Origin: CAZMNY01 sp964567745
GTDB taxonomy: Bacteria > Planctomycetota > Planctomycetia > Pirellulales > Pirellulaceae
Length of the DNA stretch: 64,000 bases
Reading direction: 5' to 3'
Assembly (NCBI GenBank): GCA_964567745.1
Contig: CAZMNY010000003.1
Coordinates: forward strand, 186,001-250,000
In this document: in pieces, positions 17,519-27,736 of the stretch
Numbering within the stretch: position 1 is the stretch's first letter
Layout: every line of letters begins with the position of its first letter
Notes under the pieces: model-generated
Databases searched by the model: none
The model's input: the letters and a program-made list of their open reading frames with translations, nothing else
Told to the model about the DNA's origin: nothing
Position numbers and translations under genes: made by a program

Positions 17519-20500
17519 TTATTGTTTCACGAGGACTTCGTCCAAATTGAGCAGCACGTTGGCGACCGTTGTCCAGGCCGCCATTTTGGCGTAGCCCGTC
17601 TCGGTCAGGTTGGCCTCGAGCGGCCCGAGCGGATCGGTCGCCAATTGCTTGGCCTTCTCCGTTTCGGCGTCAAAGATCTCCACCGCTCGATGAAATAACG
17701 TTATCAGCTTCTTCCGCTCGGTCTCGTCGGGAAGGCGGCTGGTGCAGAGTTGAAAACCGAAGGCGGCTCGTTCCTCGTCGTCGCCGTCATGCGTCGCCAT
17801 TCTGCGCGCGAGCCCCTGGGCAGCTTCGACATACGACGGATCATTGAGCGTCACGAGCGCTTGCAACGGCGTGTTGGTCCGCCCGCGGCGAATGGTGCAG
17901 ACGTTTCGTGTCGGCGCATCGAATGTCGCCATGGAGGGATACGGAAGGCTTCGCCGCCAGGAAGTATAAAGAGCGCGGCGGTGACGATCCTCTCCCGGGC
18001 TGGTCTCCCAATCGGTCGAGCCTCCAAAGGCTGCCTTCAAGCCGAGCTTCGGTCGTAACGGTCGGACCGAAGGGCCATACATTTTCTTGCTCAACAACCC
18101 AGCAATGGCCAGAGCCTGGTCGCGCACCATTTCGGCTGAGAGACGGAACCGAGGTCCTCGCGCTAACAGACGATTTTCCGGATCGCGATCGATCAAGTCC
18201 GGCGCAGCCGATGACGACTGGCGATAGGTCGATGAATTGACGATCAACTCCAACATCTTCTTGATGTCCCAATCGCGGTCCATCAACTCGATAGCGAGAA
18301 AGTCCAGCAACTCGGGATGCGACGGCAGATCGCCCTGCGAGCCAAACTCCTCGCTCGTCGCCACAATGCCGACGCCGAACAGTTGCTCCCAATACCGATT
18401 CACAACGACTCGGGCCGTAAGCGGGTTGCGTTTGTCGACAAGCCAACGCGCGAATGTGAGTCGATTCGAGGGAGCGTCCTCCGGCAACGCATGAAAGACG
18501 GCGGGAGTGCCTTCCGTGACAACATCGGTTGTGACCATAAAATTGCCGCGGATCTGGATCTTCGTCGTTCGACGCTTACTTTCGGCGAGCTCGGTCATGA
18601 CGGGTGTCGTCGTGGATTTGATCGCCGCTTTCTCTTTTTCCAGCGCGGCAATGCCATCGACCAACGCCTTCGATGGCTTGTCGAGCGAGCGATAAAATTG
18701 CAGTAGCGATTCGTTCTGCTCCGCCGTGCGTTTGTCGGCAGCCACATTGATTGCGTCACTGACTCCGTTTGGCAGAAGATAGATGGGGCGAGGGGAAGAA
18801 GAAACCGAGATCCTAAATCGACCGAGCAGGTGGGACTCGCCGTAATTCTGCTTGAGAAGCACGACGAGTTTGCCGTCCGCATCGAACTTAATCGGTGAAT
18901 CGAGAACAAATGCAGCCGCGTTGGTCTTGTCGATTGCACCGCCGACGGCCCAGCCCCATTTGGCACCTTTGGCATCTCGATCGATGGCCGATGAAGCGTG
19001 CCAAGCCGAGTATGGATTGCCGCCGCCGCCCGCTTGAGCAAACGTTTGCGAGGCAGCGACAAAGTCGACTCGAGCGAGCCCGTCTAATGACGCTTTGTGC
19101 TCGCGCTGGGGCGCTTTTTTGTTGACTTGCGTCCAGATAACATTGCGTTCGGCGTCTAGCAGTGAGACGACGAACCCATCAAGTCGCGACTGCAGTTTAT
19201 TGTCCGTTCGGTTCCAGACCACCACGCCATCGACGTCGGCGTCCCGGCCCAAATCGACTTCCCACCAAGGTGCCTTGTCGCCCGTAGCGGTATGGGTGAC
19301 GCTCTTCGCGGCATAGTCACCGTTGGTGTTTCCATCGATGGCCAGATTCGCCGGTCCGCCGAAACCGGTCGACGACTGTTTGGCTTTTCCCTTTTGGGCG
19401 ATATTCTCGCCGCCCGAGAAAACCTGCACCTCGGCCATGTGCAGCAGACGATTCTTGCCAGGCAACTCGACTCGAACAAACCGGCCGCGGCGAGCCTTTC
19501 CACCTCCAGGCCCCGCAGACAGCTCGACTTCACTGAGCACGAAGTTGCCGCCACTGGATCGACCGGCACCGACCGCGGGAGTGTTTTTTTTCACTGACGA
19601 TTTCGCATCGCCGGCGGTTGGCAAGACTTCAATTCGAAACGCGGTGATCGGCTTGCCGTCTGAGTCAAACTCCAAACGGTAGGTATCGGTGTCGGCCGGC
19701 GCACCGCTCGCCTGAATCAGATGCGAGTCATCGATGTCGAACTTGGCGCCTGCGCTCGACGTGGCGGCAACAGGCTTGATCGTGCGCCACTCCGGTTGTC
19801 GGTACTGTTTTTCCCACTCGGCCAAGCGTTGCTGCAGCACTTCGCTTGTCGGCGTCAGTTTGAGTTTCAGATCGTCGATCTTTTTCTGCAACTCGGCGCG
19901 CTGCCGATGTTGGTCGTCACTGAATACCTTCAACACGGGCGACTCGTCGGCGCGATCTGAGTCGGACGTGTTGTTGAAGAATGCGAAGATCCGAAAAAAC
20001 TCTTTTTGCGACAATGGGTCATATTTATGGTTGTGACATTGAGCACAACGAATCGTCGCGCCCATCCAAACTTGCATCGTCGTGTTCACTCGATCAGTAA
20101 CCGCGACGTTGCGAAACTCTTCGTCACTCGTTCCACCCTCGCTGTTAGTCAGAGTGTTGCGATGAAAGGCCGTTGCGATGCGTTGCGAGTCGGAAGCGTT
20201 CTCGATCATATCGCCAGCAATTTGCTCGACCGTGAACTGGTCGAACGGCATATTGCTATTGATCGCCCTGATGACCCAATCTCGGTACATCCAAATTGTT
20301 CTCGGCGGGTCATTGGCGTAGCCGGCCGAATCGGCGTAGCGAGCGAGGTCGAGCCACATCGACGCCCAGCGTTCGCCAAATGCAGGCGACGCGAGCAGGC
20401 GTTTCACCAGCTTCGCATACGCCCTGGAGTCTTTGTCGTTGACGAACGATTCGACTTGCTCAGGAGTCGGCGGAATGCCCGTCAGATCCAACGTGACGCG

Positions 20501-21079
20501 TCGTATCAACGTTCGCCTGTCGGCCTCGGGCGCCATCGTCAGTTTCGCATCGGCCAATCGTCTGAGAACGTACCGGTCAATCGCGTTTCGCACTCGAGCC
20601 ATCTCGCTGACATCGGGCGGCTCGCGGCGAACCGGCGGATCGTAAGACCAGTGGTTTGAATAGCGCGCGCCTTGCTCGATCCACTTTCGCAGCGTGTTGA
20701 CTTCATTCTTCGACAGCGGATCGCCGCTGCCTGCTGGCGGCATGCGTTCATCGTCCTCGGCGACCAGCCTCAAAAGCAGATGGCTCTCTTTAGGTTTACC
20801 GGGGACGACGGCGCGGTTGCCGTCACGATTCATCGTGGCGCTCTCGAGCACGTCAAGTCGCAGCTCGGCTTCGCGAGTGTCTTCATCCGGGCCGTGACAG
20901 ACGAGGCACCGGTTAGCGAGAATGGGGCGAACGTCTCGATTGAAATCGATTGCGTCGACGTCAGCGCCCGCCACCGGCGAGTGACTGCCCGCAATGAGGG
21001 CCAAAAAAATCACCATGACGGCCAAGGTTTGAAATCGAGGCGCACTCGATTCACGCAATCGCAACGTGGGGTTTTTCAT
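17519..21079 (-). CDS. PSD1-type protein with discoidin-like insert
   Basis: About 1186 residues from the ATG at 21079, chosen because it directly precedes the signal peptide (LAVMVIFLALIAGSHSPV); an ATG at 21103 would add eight residues. Order: cytochrome C motif CLVCHGPDED (~59), DUF1549 (~160-370, with CAQCHNHKYDPLSQ), a region with an F5/8 type C (discoidin) look (~560-720, LPGKNRLLHMAEVQVFSGGE and AIDGNTNGDY), then DUF1553 (~880-1150, with NRYWEQLFGVGIV). The discoidin-like part suggests binding of a glycan. First gene of the long minus-strand run 21079-11155. Confidence 0.87.
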   Translation of the reverse strand: MKNPTLRLRESSAPRFQTLAVMVIFLALIAGSHSPVAGADVDAIDFNRDVRPILANRCLVCHGPDEDTREAELRLDVLESATMNRDGNRAVVPGKPKESHLLLRLVAEDDERMPPAGSGDPLSKNEVNTLRKWIEQGARYSNHWSYDPPVRREPPDVSEMARVRNAIDRYVLRRLADAKLTMAPEADRRTLIRRVTLDLTGIPPTPEQVESFVNDKDSRAYAKLVKRLLASPAFGERWASMWLDLARYADSAGYANDPPRTIWMYRDWVIRAINSNMPFDQFTVEQIAGDMIENASDSQRIATAFHRNTLTNSEGGTSDEEFRNVAVTDRVNTTMQVWMGATIRCAQCHNHKYDPLSQKEFFRIFAFFNNTSDSDRADESPVLKVFSDDQHRQRAELQKKIDDLKLKLTPTSEVLQQRLAEWEKQYRQPEWRTIKPVAATSSAGAKFDIDDSHLIQASGAPADTDTYRLEFDSDGKPITAFRIEVLPTAGDAKSSVKKNTPAVGAGRSSGGNFVLSEVELSAGPGGGKARRGRFVRVELPGKNRLLHMAEVQVFSGGENIAQKGKAKQSSTGFGGPANLAIDGNTNGDYAAKSVTHTATGDKAPWWEVDLGRDADVDGVVVWNRTDNKLQSRLDGFVVSLLDAERNVIWTQVNKKAPQREHKASLDGLARVDFVAASQTFAQAGGGGNPYSAWHASSAIDRDAKGAKWGWAVGGAIDKTNAAAFVLDSPIKFDADGKLVVLLKQNYGESHLLGRFRISVSSSPRPIYLLPNGVSDAINVAADKRTAEQNESLLQFYRSLDKPSKALVDGIAALEKEKAAIKSTTTPVMTELAESKRRTTKIQIRGNFMVTTDVVTEGTPAVFHALPEDAPSNRLTFARWLVDKRNPLTARVVVNRYWEQLFGVGIVATSEEFGSQGDLPSHPELLDFLAIELMDRDWDIKKMLELIVNSSTYRQSSSAAPDLIDRDPENRLLARGPRFRLSAEMVRDQALAIAGLLSKKMYGPSVRPLRPKLGLKAAFGGSTDWETSPGEDRHRRALYTSWRRSLPYPSMATFDAPTRNVCTIRRGRTNTPLQALVTLNDPSYVEAAQGLARRMATHDGDDEERAAFGFQLCTSRLPDETERKKLITLFHRAVEIFDAETEKAKQLATDPLGPLEANLTETGYAKMAAWTTVANVLLNLDEVLVKQ

Positions 21080-21740
21080 GGAGTGGTCGACTAGGCATGG
21101 CATGGATGAGGGCGTGTACTACTATCGTACACCGAAAGTGCATGCAAGATCGAGAGTTGCGAGAAGATCGAAACTCGAAGCGGCCTCGTCGAGTCGGGCC
21201 CTTGACCGGCATCGATGGCGAAAGCAGAAAAAGACGCCTGAAATGCGATCGGCGTTCGCCATAGCAACTTTGCAGCGCGAGCGCCCGCGCATGAAAAAGT
21301 AGCCGCCGGGCGACCCGAGAGCCCCCCAGCGGCAGAGCGGATGTCCCCACGAGGGGACCGGTATTGAACAACGAGGGCTCGCCGATGTTTCGCGACCAGA
21401 AAGGCGAATTTCACGTTTTCTTCGGCCGACATGCAGCCACTCGTTTCGTCCGCCACAATGTAGGGAATCAGTGAACAACTCCACGTATCGCGTTACGTTC
21501 GAATGACCGTCCACGACGATTCTTCTACACTCGGGCGAGCGGAGCGAGGCGAGCTACCGCCCATTGGTGGCGGCTCGTGTTCACCGGAATGTAAGGAACC
21601 AGCAAACGGCTCAGGGTCACCATTTTCGTATTCATTTTTTGGTTTTGATTTCGGATCCGCCATCGCGACGCTCAATCACGCCGCGGTTCTCCGCTTGCCA
21701 TTTGACAGGGCTGGAACACGTCACCTACCATCAATCCTCA
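21080..21740. other. Intergenic region between divergent genes
   Basis: Holds the promoters for the minus-strand PSD1 run and the plus-strand heme dehydrogenase. A perfect hairpin GTCCCC-ACGA-GGGGAC lies at 21343-21358. Frames crossing the region lack ribosome-binding sites and protein-like composition. No RNA gene was recognised. Confidence 0.5.
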
Positions 21741-24700
21741 ATGATCACAAAACACTCCATGCGAGCCCGATGTATGTTCTGCCGCCGAATCGCTACGATT
21801 TCGATTTCCGCCTCACTTGCCCTCAGCGCCGTGAATTTGTCGATGGCTGCGGAAGTCAGCGCGCAAAAACCGGTTCGACAAGCATCGATTGTCGCAGGCG
21901 CCAAAGATGCGACGGGAGCAACCGGACCGACTAAGGTGCCGCGCAAGGCAGTTGACAAGAAACGGCTACTTGATGAGGGGCCGAAAGTTCAGTGGATTTG
22001 GGGACCCAACGCCAAACTCCAAACCTATTTTCTTCGCAAGGAATTTGAAACCGAAGCCGATTCGGCCTCGATGATCGCGACTTGCGACAATCGCATGACG
22101 ATTTGGCTAAACGGCGTCGAAGTGGCGAGTAGCGGCAGCTGGGAAAACCCGGTTTTGACCAATGTAAGCAAAGCCATCAAGCGTGGAAAAAACGTTCTTG
22201 TTGCCAAAGTGCAAAATGAGGGAGGCATTTCCGCGTTCGCGCTGAAGCTTCGCTCAGGTTCGACGTTTGTGGTCAGCGATGAATCTTGGTCATCAGCCAA
22301 CGCGATGGATTCGAGTGCGTGGGGGAAGACAATGAAGTTGGCGAGTATGGGCGCGAGTCCGTGGGGCAACGTGTTCCGATCGCCGAAGTCGTCCAGTCTA
22401 CCGTCGTCCACGCCACGAAACGTATTCAAGCTGCAGGCCGGTTTTCAAGTCGACCTGCTCTACACCGTCCCACGCGACCAACAAGGTTCATGGGTTTCGA
22501 TGGCTTTCGACAACAAGGGTCGAATCATCGCTTCGGATCAAGGCGGCAAGGGGCTCTACCGGATCACGCCGAGCAAGATCGGCAGCGACGAACCGACTCG
22601 AGTTGAACGACTCGATGTCGCTATGACATCGGCTCAAGGATTGCTGTACGCGTTTGACAGTCTCTATGTTTCGGTCAATGGCGGACCAGGCAGCGGACTC
22701 TATCGACTTCGCGACACCAATGGCGACGACCGGTTCGACGACGTCAAGAAGCTTCTCGCGCTTCGCGGCGGCGGCGAGCATGGTCCTCACGCTGTGCGAC
22801 TTTCGCCCGACGGCAAGTCGTTGTATGTGATTGCCGGCAATCACACCGATCCTCCCAAGTATGACGCCAAGCGATTGGCCGGTCGTTGGGACGAAGACCT
22901 GCTGCTCCCTCGCCAGTGGGACGCGCGCGGCCACGCTCGAGGCAAACTGGCGCCGGGCGGTTGGATCGCCAAAACAGACCCCGAGGGCAAACATTGGGAG
23001 ATGATCAGCATCGGCTATCGCAATCCATACGACATGGATTTCAACGTCGATGGCGAACTGTTTGCCTACGACGCCGACATGGAATGGGATATGGGATCGC
23101 CTTGGTATCGTCCAACACGAGTCGTTCACGCCGTCAGCGGAAGTGAGTTCGGCTGGCGCAGCGGAACGGGTAAATGGCCGACCTATTTCGTCGACAGCTT
23201 GCCGCCGATTGTCGATGTCGGCCCCGGCTCTCCCGTCGGCGCTACGTTCGGATATGGCGCGAAGTTTCCCGCCAAGTATCAGCGAGCGTTCTACATCCTC
23301 GACTGGACGTTCGGCACGATCTACTCGATTCACATGACGCCCCAAGGTGCCTCGTATGTGGGCGTCAAAGAAGAATTCCTTTCGCGAACGCCGTTGCCGC
23401 TGACCGACGCGGCGGTTGGACCGGATGGCGCTCTCTATTTCACGGTTGGAGGACGAAACACCCAGTCGGCGCTGTATCGCGTCACGTATGCCGGTCGTGA
23501 ATCGACATCTCCCGCTGTTTCGCCCGATAACAAGTTCGCTGCGCTGCGAGCGACAAGGAGGCAGCTAGAGTCGTTCCATCGACCTGACGCGGAAGGTGCG
23601 AAAGCAATTCCGCTTGCCCTTGAACAAATGCACAACGAAGACCGACACATTCGCTATGCCGCTCGAACTGCGCTCGAACATCAGGACGTCGCAAGTTGGC
23701 GCGATCAAGTCCTTGCTCTGGAAGACCCGAATGCACTAATCACAGGCTGCGTCGCGTTGGCTCGAAGTGGTGACGAGTCGGACCAATCCAGTGCTCTTGA
23801 GGCGCTCAGCCGACTCGGTTTTGCCGACCTCAGCGAGTCGCAGCAACTCGAACTCTTGCGAGCGTACTCGCTAGTGTTTATTCGCTTGAAGCCTGCTGAC
23901 CGAAACATATCAGCGGCCCTGGTCAAGAACCTCGCGCCCCACTATCCGGCAAAGAGCAATCGGGTAAATCGCGAGCTCTGCCGTGTTCTGGTTTATCTCA
24001 ATTCGCCGACCGTGGTGGGCAAGACACTCGAACTAATGCATGGCGAGAAGATGAAACACGACGCCTCCATTCCCGAGTTGCTGTCGCGAAATCCTGGGTA
24101 CGGAGGCACAATCGCGCAGATGATCGCCAACATGCCCGACCTGCAAAAACTTCACTATGCATTCGTGCTCCGCAATATGAAGTTTGGCTGGACGCTAGAG
24201 GAACGACAATCGTATCTGGCTTGGCTCGACAAAGAACGCACGCTCAAGGGCGGCGCCAGTTACCAGGGTTTTATCGACAATATAAGAAAAGAAGCGCTGG
24301 CCAACGCCACGCCGCAAGAACGAAAAGCACTTGAAGCCAACATGCCGCCCAAACCTCTGGCGGAAGCTGAGTTGCCCAAGCCAATCGGGCCAGGCAGAAA
24401 ATGGACGACGGACGAGATCGTCGCGATCGCTGCGAACTCACTTCACGGCCGCAACTACGAGGCGGGGCGCCGAGCATACGCCGCGGCAAAGTGCATTTCC
24501 TGCCACCGCTTTGCCGGCGAAGGCGGAGCGACGGGGCCGGATCTTACCAACGCGGCAGGGCGGTTTAGCATTCGCGATCTTGGCGAAGCTGTGGTTCGGC
24601 CGAGCCGAGTGATTTCGGACCAGTATCGCGCCATGGCGATCGAAACCAACTCAGGCAAGTCCTACGTTGGCCGAGTCATTAGCTCAGATGACAAGTCGCT

Positions 24701-24902
24701 CACAGTCATGGTTGATCCGGTCGACGCGACAAAAATCGTCGTCATTAATCGAGACAACATCGAGTCGATGAAACCGTCTCGCGTCTCTCTAATGCCATCG
24801 GAGACGTTCGACCAACTCAACCGCGAAGAGGTGCTCGACTTGCTTGCGTTTCTGACGTCCCGCGGCGACGCGAGCTCGCCTCAGTTTCAGCAAGCGGAAT
24901 AG
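21741..24902 (+). CDS. PVC-type membrane-bound dehydrogenase with heme-binding C-terminus
   Basis: 1053 residues from ATG 21741; the frame is open further upstream, but this ATG precedes the signal peptide (RRIATISISASLALSAVNLS). Order: a galactose-binding-like beta domain (~75-190, with YFLRKEFETEADSASMIAT and MTIWLNGVEVASSGSW); a beta-propeller dehydrogenase of the Pirellula/Verrucomicrobium type (~215-590, WVSMAFDNKGRIIASDQGGK); helical HEAT-like repeats (~600-870); and a C-terminal cytochrome-like domain with CISCHRFAGEGGATGPDL (~915), followed by RPSRVISDQYRAM. Both the N- and C-terminal signatures are planctomycete/verrucomicrobial hallmarks. It probably oxidises a sugar-type substrate outside the cytoplasm and passes electrons through the heme. 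Confidence 0.85.
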   Translation: MITKHSMRARCMFCRRIATISISASLALSAVNLSMAAEVSAQKPVRQASIVAGAKDATGATGPTKVPRKAVDKKRLLDEGPKVQWIWGPNAKLQTYFLRKEFETEADSASMIATCDNRMTIWLNGVEVASSGSWENPVLTNVSKAIKRGKNVLVAKVQNEGGISAFALKLRSGSTFVVSDESWSSANAMDSSAWGKTMKLASMGASPWGNVFRSPKSSSLPSSTPRNVFKLQAGFQVDLLYTVPRDQQGSWVSMAFDNKGRIIASDQGGKGLYRITPSKIGSDEPTRVERLDVAMTSAQGLLYAFDSLYVSVNGGPGSGLYRLRDTNGDDRFDDVKKLLALRGGGEHGPHAVRLSPDGKSLYVIAGNHTDPPKYDAKRLAGRWDEDLLLPRQWDARGHARGKLAPGGWIAKTDPEGKHWEMISIGYRNPYDMDFNVDGELFAYDADMEWDMGSPWYRPTRVVHAVSGSEFGWRSGTGKWPTYFVDSLPPIVDVGPGSPVGATFGYGAKFPAKYQRAFYILDWTFGTIYSIHMTPQGASYVGVKEEFLSRTPLPLTDAAVGPDGALYFTVGGRNTQSALYRVTYAGRESTSPAVSPDNKFAALRATRRQLESFHRPDAEGAKAIPLALEQMHNEDRHIRYAARTALEHQDVASWRDQVLALEDPNALITGCVALARSGDESDQSSALEALSRLGFADLSESQQLELLRAYSLVFIRLKPADRNISAALVKNLAPHYPAKSNRVNRELCRVLVYLNSPTVVGKTLELMHGEKMKHDASIPELLSRNPGYGGTIAQMIANMPDLQKLHYAFVLRNMKFGWTLEERQSYLAWLDKERTLKGGASYQGFIDNIRKEALANATPQERKALEANMPPKPLAEAELPKPIGPGRKWTTDEIVAIAANSLHGRNYEAGRRAYAAAKCISCHRFAGEGGATGPDLTNAAGRFSIRDLGEAVVRPSRVISDQYRAMAIETNSGKSYVGRVISSDDKSLTVMVDPVDATKIVVINRDNIESMKPSRVSLMPSETFDQLNREEVLDLLAFLTSRGDASSPQFQQAE

Positions 24903-24981
24903 TTGCGGCGAATATGGGTCGTTCATCGAGCGACCGAGTCACAAGAAATTACGATCGCATTCCCTTCCCTGCCGAGTTTTC

Positions 24982-26253
24982 ATGGCCACCTTTCTCGCTC
25001 AAGGTTCCGCAACCTCGTCCTATTCTGACGCCGAGATTGCCGACGCCCTGAAATCCGTGCTCGATAGCCTGGGCGGCAGAGAACGCGTACTCGCGATCCC
25101 TCCCGATTTCACTCGCTACAACAGTCGAGCGGGCGTGTTAACCTGCGCCGCGTATGAGTATTTTGGCGACCGACTTTGCGACGTCATGCCTGCTTTGGGG
25201 ACGCATGTCCCGATGGAGCCGTGGCAAATCGAGAAGATGTTTCCCGGCCTTCCGACGTCCTTGATTCGCGAGCATCGATGGCGCGACGACGTGGTCACCA
25301 TCGGCCAGGTGCCGGCCGACTTTGTCGCGGAGGCGACCGACGGGATCTGGAAAAAAGCCTGGCCCGCACAACTGAACAAGCTCGTGTGGGAGGGCGGTCA
25401 TGACTTGATCATATCGATCGGACAGGTCGTGCCTCACGAAGTCATCGGGATGGCGAACTACAACAAAAACATCTTCGTCGGGACAGGCGGCTCGCAAGGA
25501 ATTAATGAGAGTCACTTTATCGGCGCTGCGTACGGCATGGAACGGATGATGGGCAAGGCCGACACGCCTTTGCGCCGTATCCTCAACCGAGCGCAGGACG
25601 AATTCTGTCAAGCACTGCCCCTGCTTTACGTGCTGACCGTTGTCGGACAGAACGACGATGGAACGTTGGCGACCCGCGGCCTGTTTATTGGCGATGACCA
25701 CGAATGTTTCGAGCGGGCGGCGGAGTTGGCGGTCGAGGTGAACTTTACGAAGTTGCCTGAGCAACTAGATCGAGTTGTCGTCTACTTGGACCCCGAAGAG
25801 TTTCATAGCACGTGGCTCGGCAACAAAGCCGTCTATCGAACTCGGATGGCGATTGCGGATGGCGGTGAATTGATTGTTATCGCACCGGAGGTCGCTACGT
25901 TTGGCGAGGACGCTCAGATCGATTCGTTGATTCGCAAATATGGTTACCGAACGACAAAGGAAGTGATGGCGTTCATGGAGGGTAACCAGGATCTTCGAGA
26001 CAATCTGTCGGCGGCCGCCCATCTGATTCACGGCTCGTCCGAGAACCGCTTTACCATTCGCTATTGCCCAGGCCGTCTGACGCAAGCCGAGATCGAAGGC
26101 GTTGGCTACGAATACGCGGACCTCGCATCGATGCTACAACGTTATCCGCCCGACGCATTGCGAGACGGCTGGAACACCGTTGATGCTGGCAAGCCATTCT
26201 ATTACATCAGCAATCCGGCACTGGGTCTGTGGGCTTGGGAAGGTCGTCTTTAG
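24982..26253 (+). CDS. LarA-like (lactate racemase domain, DUF2088) protein
   Basis: 423 residues. The family uses a nickel-pincer nucleotide to racemise or epimerise 2-hydroxy acids by hydride transfer. The expected cofactor and catalytic residues are visible by pattern: His75 in GTH, His152 in VPH, Lys162 in NYNKN and His178 in ESHF. The motif usually written DHTRP is here PPDFTRYNS, with Phe in place of His. The substrate is unknown; lactate is only one possibility. It lies 79 bases after the heme dehydrogenase gene. No larB, larC or larE cofactor genes are in the window. Confidence 0.78.
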   Translation: MATFLAQGSATSSYSDAEIADALKSVLDSLGGRERVLAIPPDFTRYNSRAGVLTCAAYEYFGDRLCDVMPALGTHVPMEPWQIEKMFPGLPTSLIREHRWRDDVVTIGQVPADFVAEATDGIWKKAWPAQLNKLVWEGGHDLIISIGQVVPHEVIGMANYNKNIFVGTGGSQGINESHFIGAAYGMERMMGKADTPLRRILNRAQDEFCQALPLLYVLTVVGQNDDGTLATRGLFIGDDHECFERAAELAVEVNFTKLPEQLDRVVVYLDPEEFHSTWLGNKAVYRTRMAIADGGELIVIAPEVATFGEDAQIDSLIRKYGYRTTKEVMAFMEGNQDLRDNLSAAAHLIHGSSENRFTIRYCPGRLTQAEIEGVGYEYADLASMLQRYPPDALRDGWNTVDAGKPFYYISNPALGLWAWEGRL

Positions 26254-26348
26254 GGACGAATTGAACCGTATCTGAATTATGGCGACTGAGTCCCGAAAGG
26301 GCCGAGTTATGATGGACGAGTTACTTACGCATCCCGCGACGGAGATTC

Positions 26349-27623
26349 TTGGAATTGGCTAAACCTCCGTCGAATAAAGAACCGAAGGCCAAGCGCCAAG
26401 CGGGCATGGCTTTTATTCTTGTCACGCTGTTCATCGATATACTCGGGATCAGTCTCGTCATTCCCGTGCTGCCGACATTGGTTCAAGAATTTGTGGGCCA
26501 GGACACGTCGCTGGCCGCAAGGTACGTCGGCGTCATCGGCGGCTCGTACGCGCTGATGCAGTTTCTCTGTGCGCCAATCATGGGGGCGTTGTCTGATCGG
26601 TTCGGCCGAAGACCGGTTCTGTTAGCCGCGATGTTTGGTCTAGGCATCGACTACATAATTCAAGGATTTGCGCCGAGCATCGTTTGGCTGTTTGTCGGCC
26701 GCATTCTCGCGGGAATGATGGGAGCGAGTTTTTCGACGGCGAACGCCTATATCGCCGATGTCTCGACACCGGAAAACCGAGCTAGAAACTTTGGTCTGGT
26801 TGGCGTCATGTTCGGGCTGGGCTTCAGTATCGGGCCTTTCATCGGCGGTACATTGGGCGCGTACTATTTGCGTTTGCCCTTCTTCTTCTCAGCAGGCCTG
26901 GCGTTGGCGAATTGGTTGTACGGTTATTTCATTCTGCCGGAATCGCTGCCGCCCAAAGAACGAAGCGATGTCTCGCTGGCAAAAATGAACCCCTTTGGCA
27001 CGCTGGAAAGACTGCGAGCCTATCCGATCATCTCCGGTTTGGCCGCAGCGTTCGTGTGTATTTCACTCGCTCAGCGAGGCCTGGAAAGCGTGTGGGTGTT
27101 GTTCACCGAATATCGCTTTCATTGGTCGCCGTTGATGGTCGGGGCCTCCTTGGGAGTGGTCGGAGTCACCGCGATGATTGTGCAGGGCGGATTGGTCCGC
27201 CCCATCATCCGTCTCGTCGGAGAAAGGCGGACTGTGATCATCGGGCTGGCCATCTCAGCCATTACATTCTTGGGGTACGGGCTGGCCAACCAAGGATGGA
27301 TGGTTTTTTGCTGGATTGCCTTCGGTGCCCTGGGCGGCGTCGCCGGGCCGGCGATCCAAAGCCTTGTCGCCGGTTCCGTGCCGCCTTCCGAGCAAGGCAA
27401 GATTCAAGGCGCGATTACGTCGCTTATGAGTCTCACTAACATTATCGCGCCACTCGTTTTCACGACCGGTCTGTTCAGCTACTTCACGTCCGAGAAGGCA
27501 CCCATCAAGTTGCCGGGCATTCCATTTCTCATCGGCTCGCTGCTGCTGGTCGTCGCCCTGGTCATTGCGCTGCGAGTCTTTCAACGGATTCCCGAATCGG
27601 ATACGGAAGGCAAGGCTGAGTAG
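26349..27623 (+). CDS. MFS transporter (TetA/TCR-like drug exporter family)
   Basis: 424 residues with about 12 hydrophobic helices. TTG start at 26349 with GGAG five bases upstream. The motif between helices 2 and 3, GALSDRFGRRPVLL, is the MFS motif A; RILAGMMGASFSTANAYIAD in helix 4-5 is typical of the tetracycline-resistance (TetA) group of proton-driven exporters. The substrate cannot be determined. It lies 95 bases after the LarA-like gene and may be co-transcribed, but the functional link is unclear. Confidence 0.85.
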   Translation: MELAKPPSNKEPKAKRQAGMAFILVTLFIDILGISLVIPVLPTLVQEFVGQDTSLAARYVGVIGGSYALMQFLCAPIMGALSDRFGRRPVLLAAMFGLGIDYIIQGFAPSIVWLFVGRILAGMMGASFSTANAYIADVSTPENRARNFGLVGVMFGLGFSIGPFIGGTLGAYYLRLPFFFSAGLALANWLYGYFILPESLPPKERSDVSLAKMNPFGTLERLRAYPIISGLAAAFVCISLAQRGLESVWVLFTEYRFHWSPLMVGASLGVVGVTAMIVQGGLVRPIIRLVGERRTVIIGLAISAITFLGYGLANQGWMVFCWIAFGALGGVAGPAIQSLVAGSVPPSEQGKIQGAITSLMSLTNIIAPLVFTTGLFSYFTSEKAPIKLPGIPFLIGSLLLVVALVIALRVFQRIPESDTEGKAE

Positions 27624-27639
27624 CTGCTAATATTATTCA

Positions 27640-27661
27640 CCCAACGAGCAAGCTCGTTGGG
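27640..27661. terminator. Hairpin between convergent genes
   Basis: CCCAACGAGC (27640-27649) and GCTCGTTGGG (27652-27661) form a perfect 10-bp stem with a minimal loop, 16 bases after the MFS stop codon and facing the convergent amidohydrolase gene. No clear T-run follows, so it could be a bidirectional terminator or a dispersed palindrome. Confidence 0.5.
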
Positions 27662-27670
27662 GTCTTAGGT

Positions 27671-27702
27671 CACTCTTCACTTTTCACTCTTCACTTTTCA
27701 CT
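27671..27702. repeat. 14-bp tandem repeat CACTCTTCACTTTT
   Basis: Two full copies and a partial third of a 14-bp unit lie in the gap between the convergent MFS and amidohydrolase genes. The pyrimidine-rich text resembles the array at 47612-47650. Confidence 0.7.
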
Positions 27703-27736
27703 GCATCTTATTCCGCAGTTCATAAGACGAAGGTGG

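Noticed and set aside
21343..21358. Part of a tRNA
   Set aside because: The hairpin is isolated; no cloverleaf or TTCGA arm at the right spacing.
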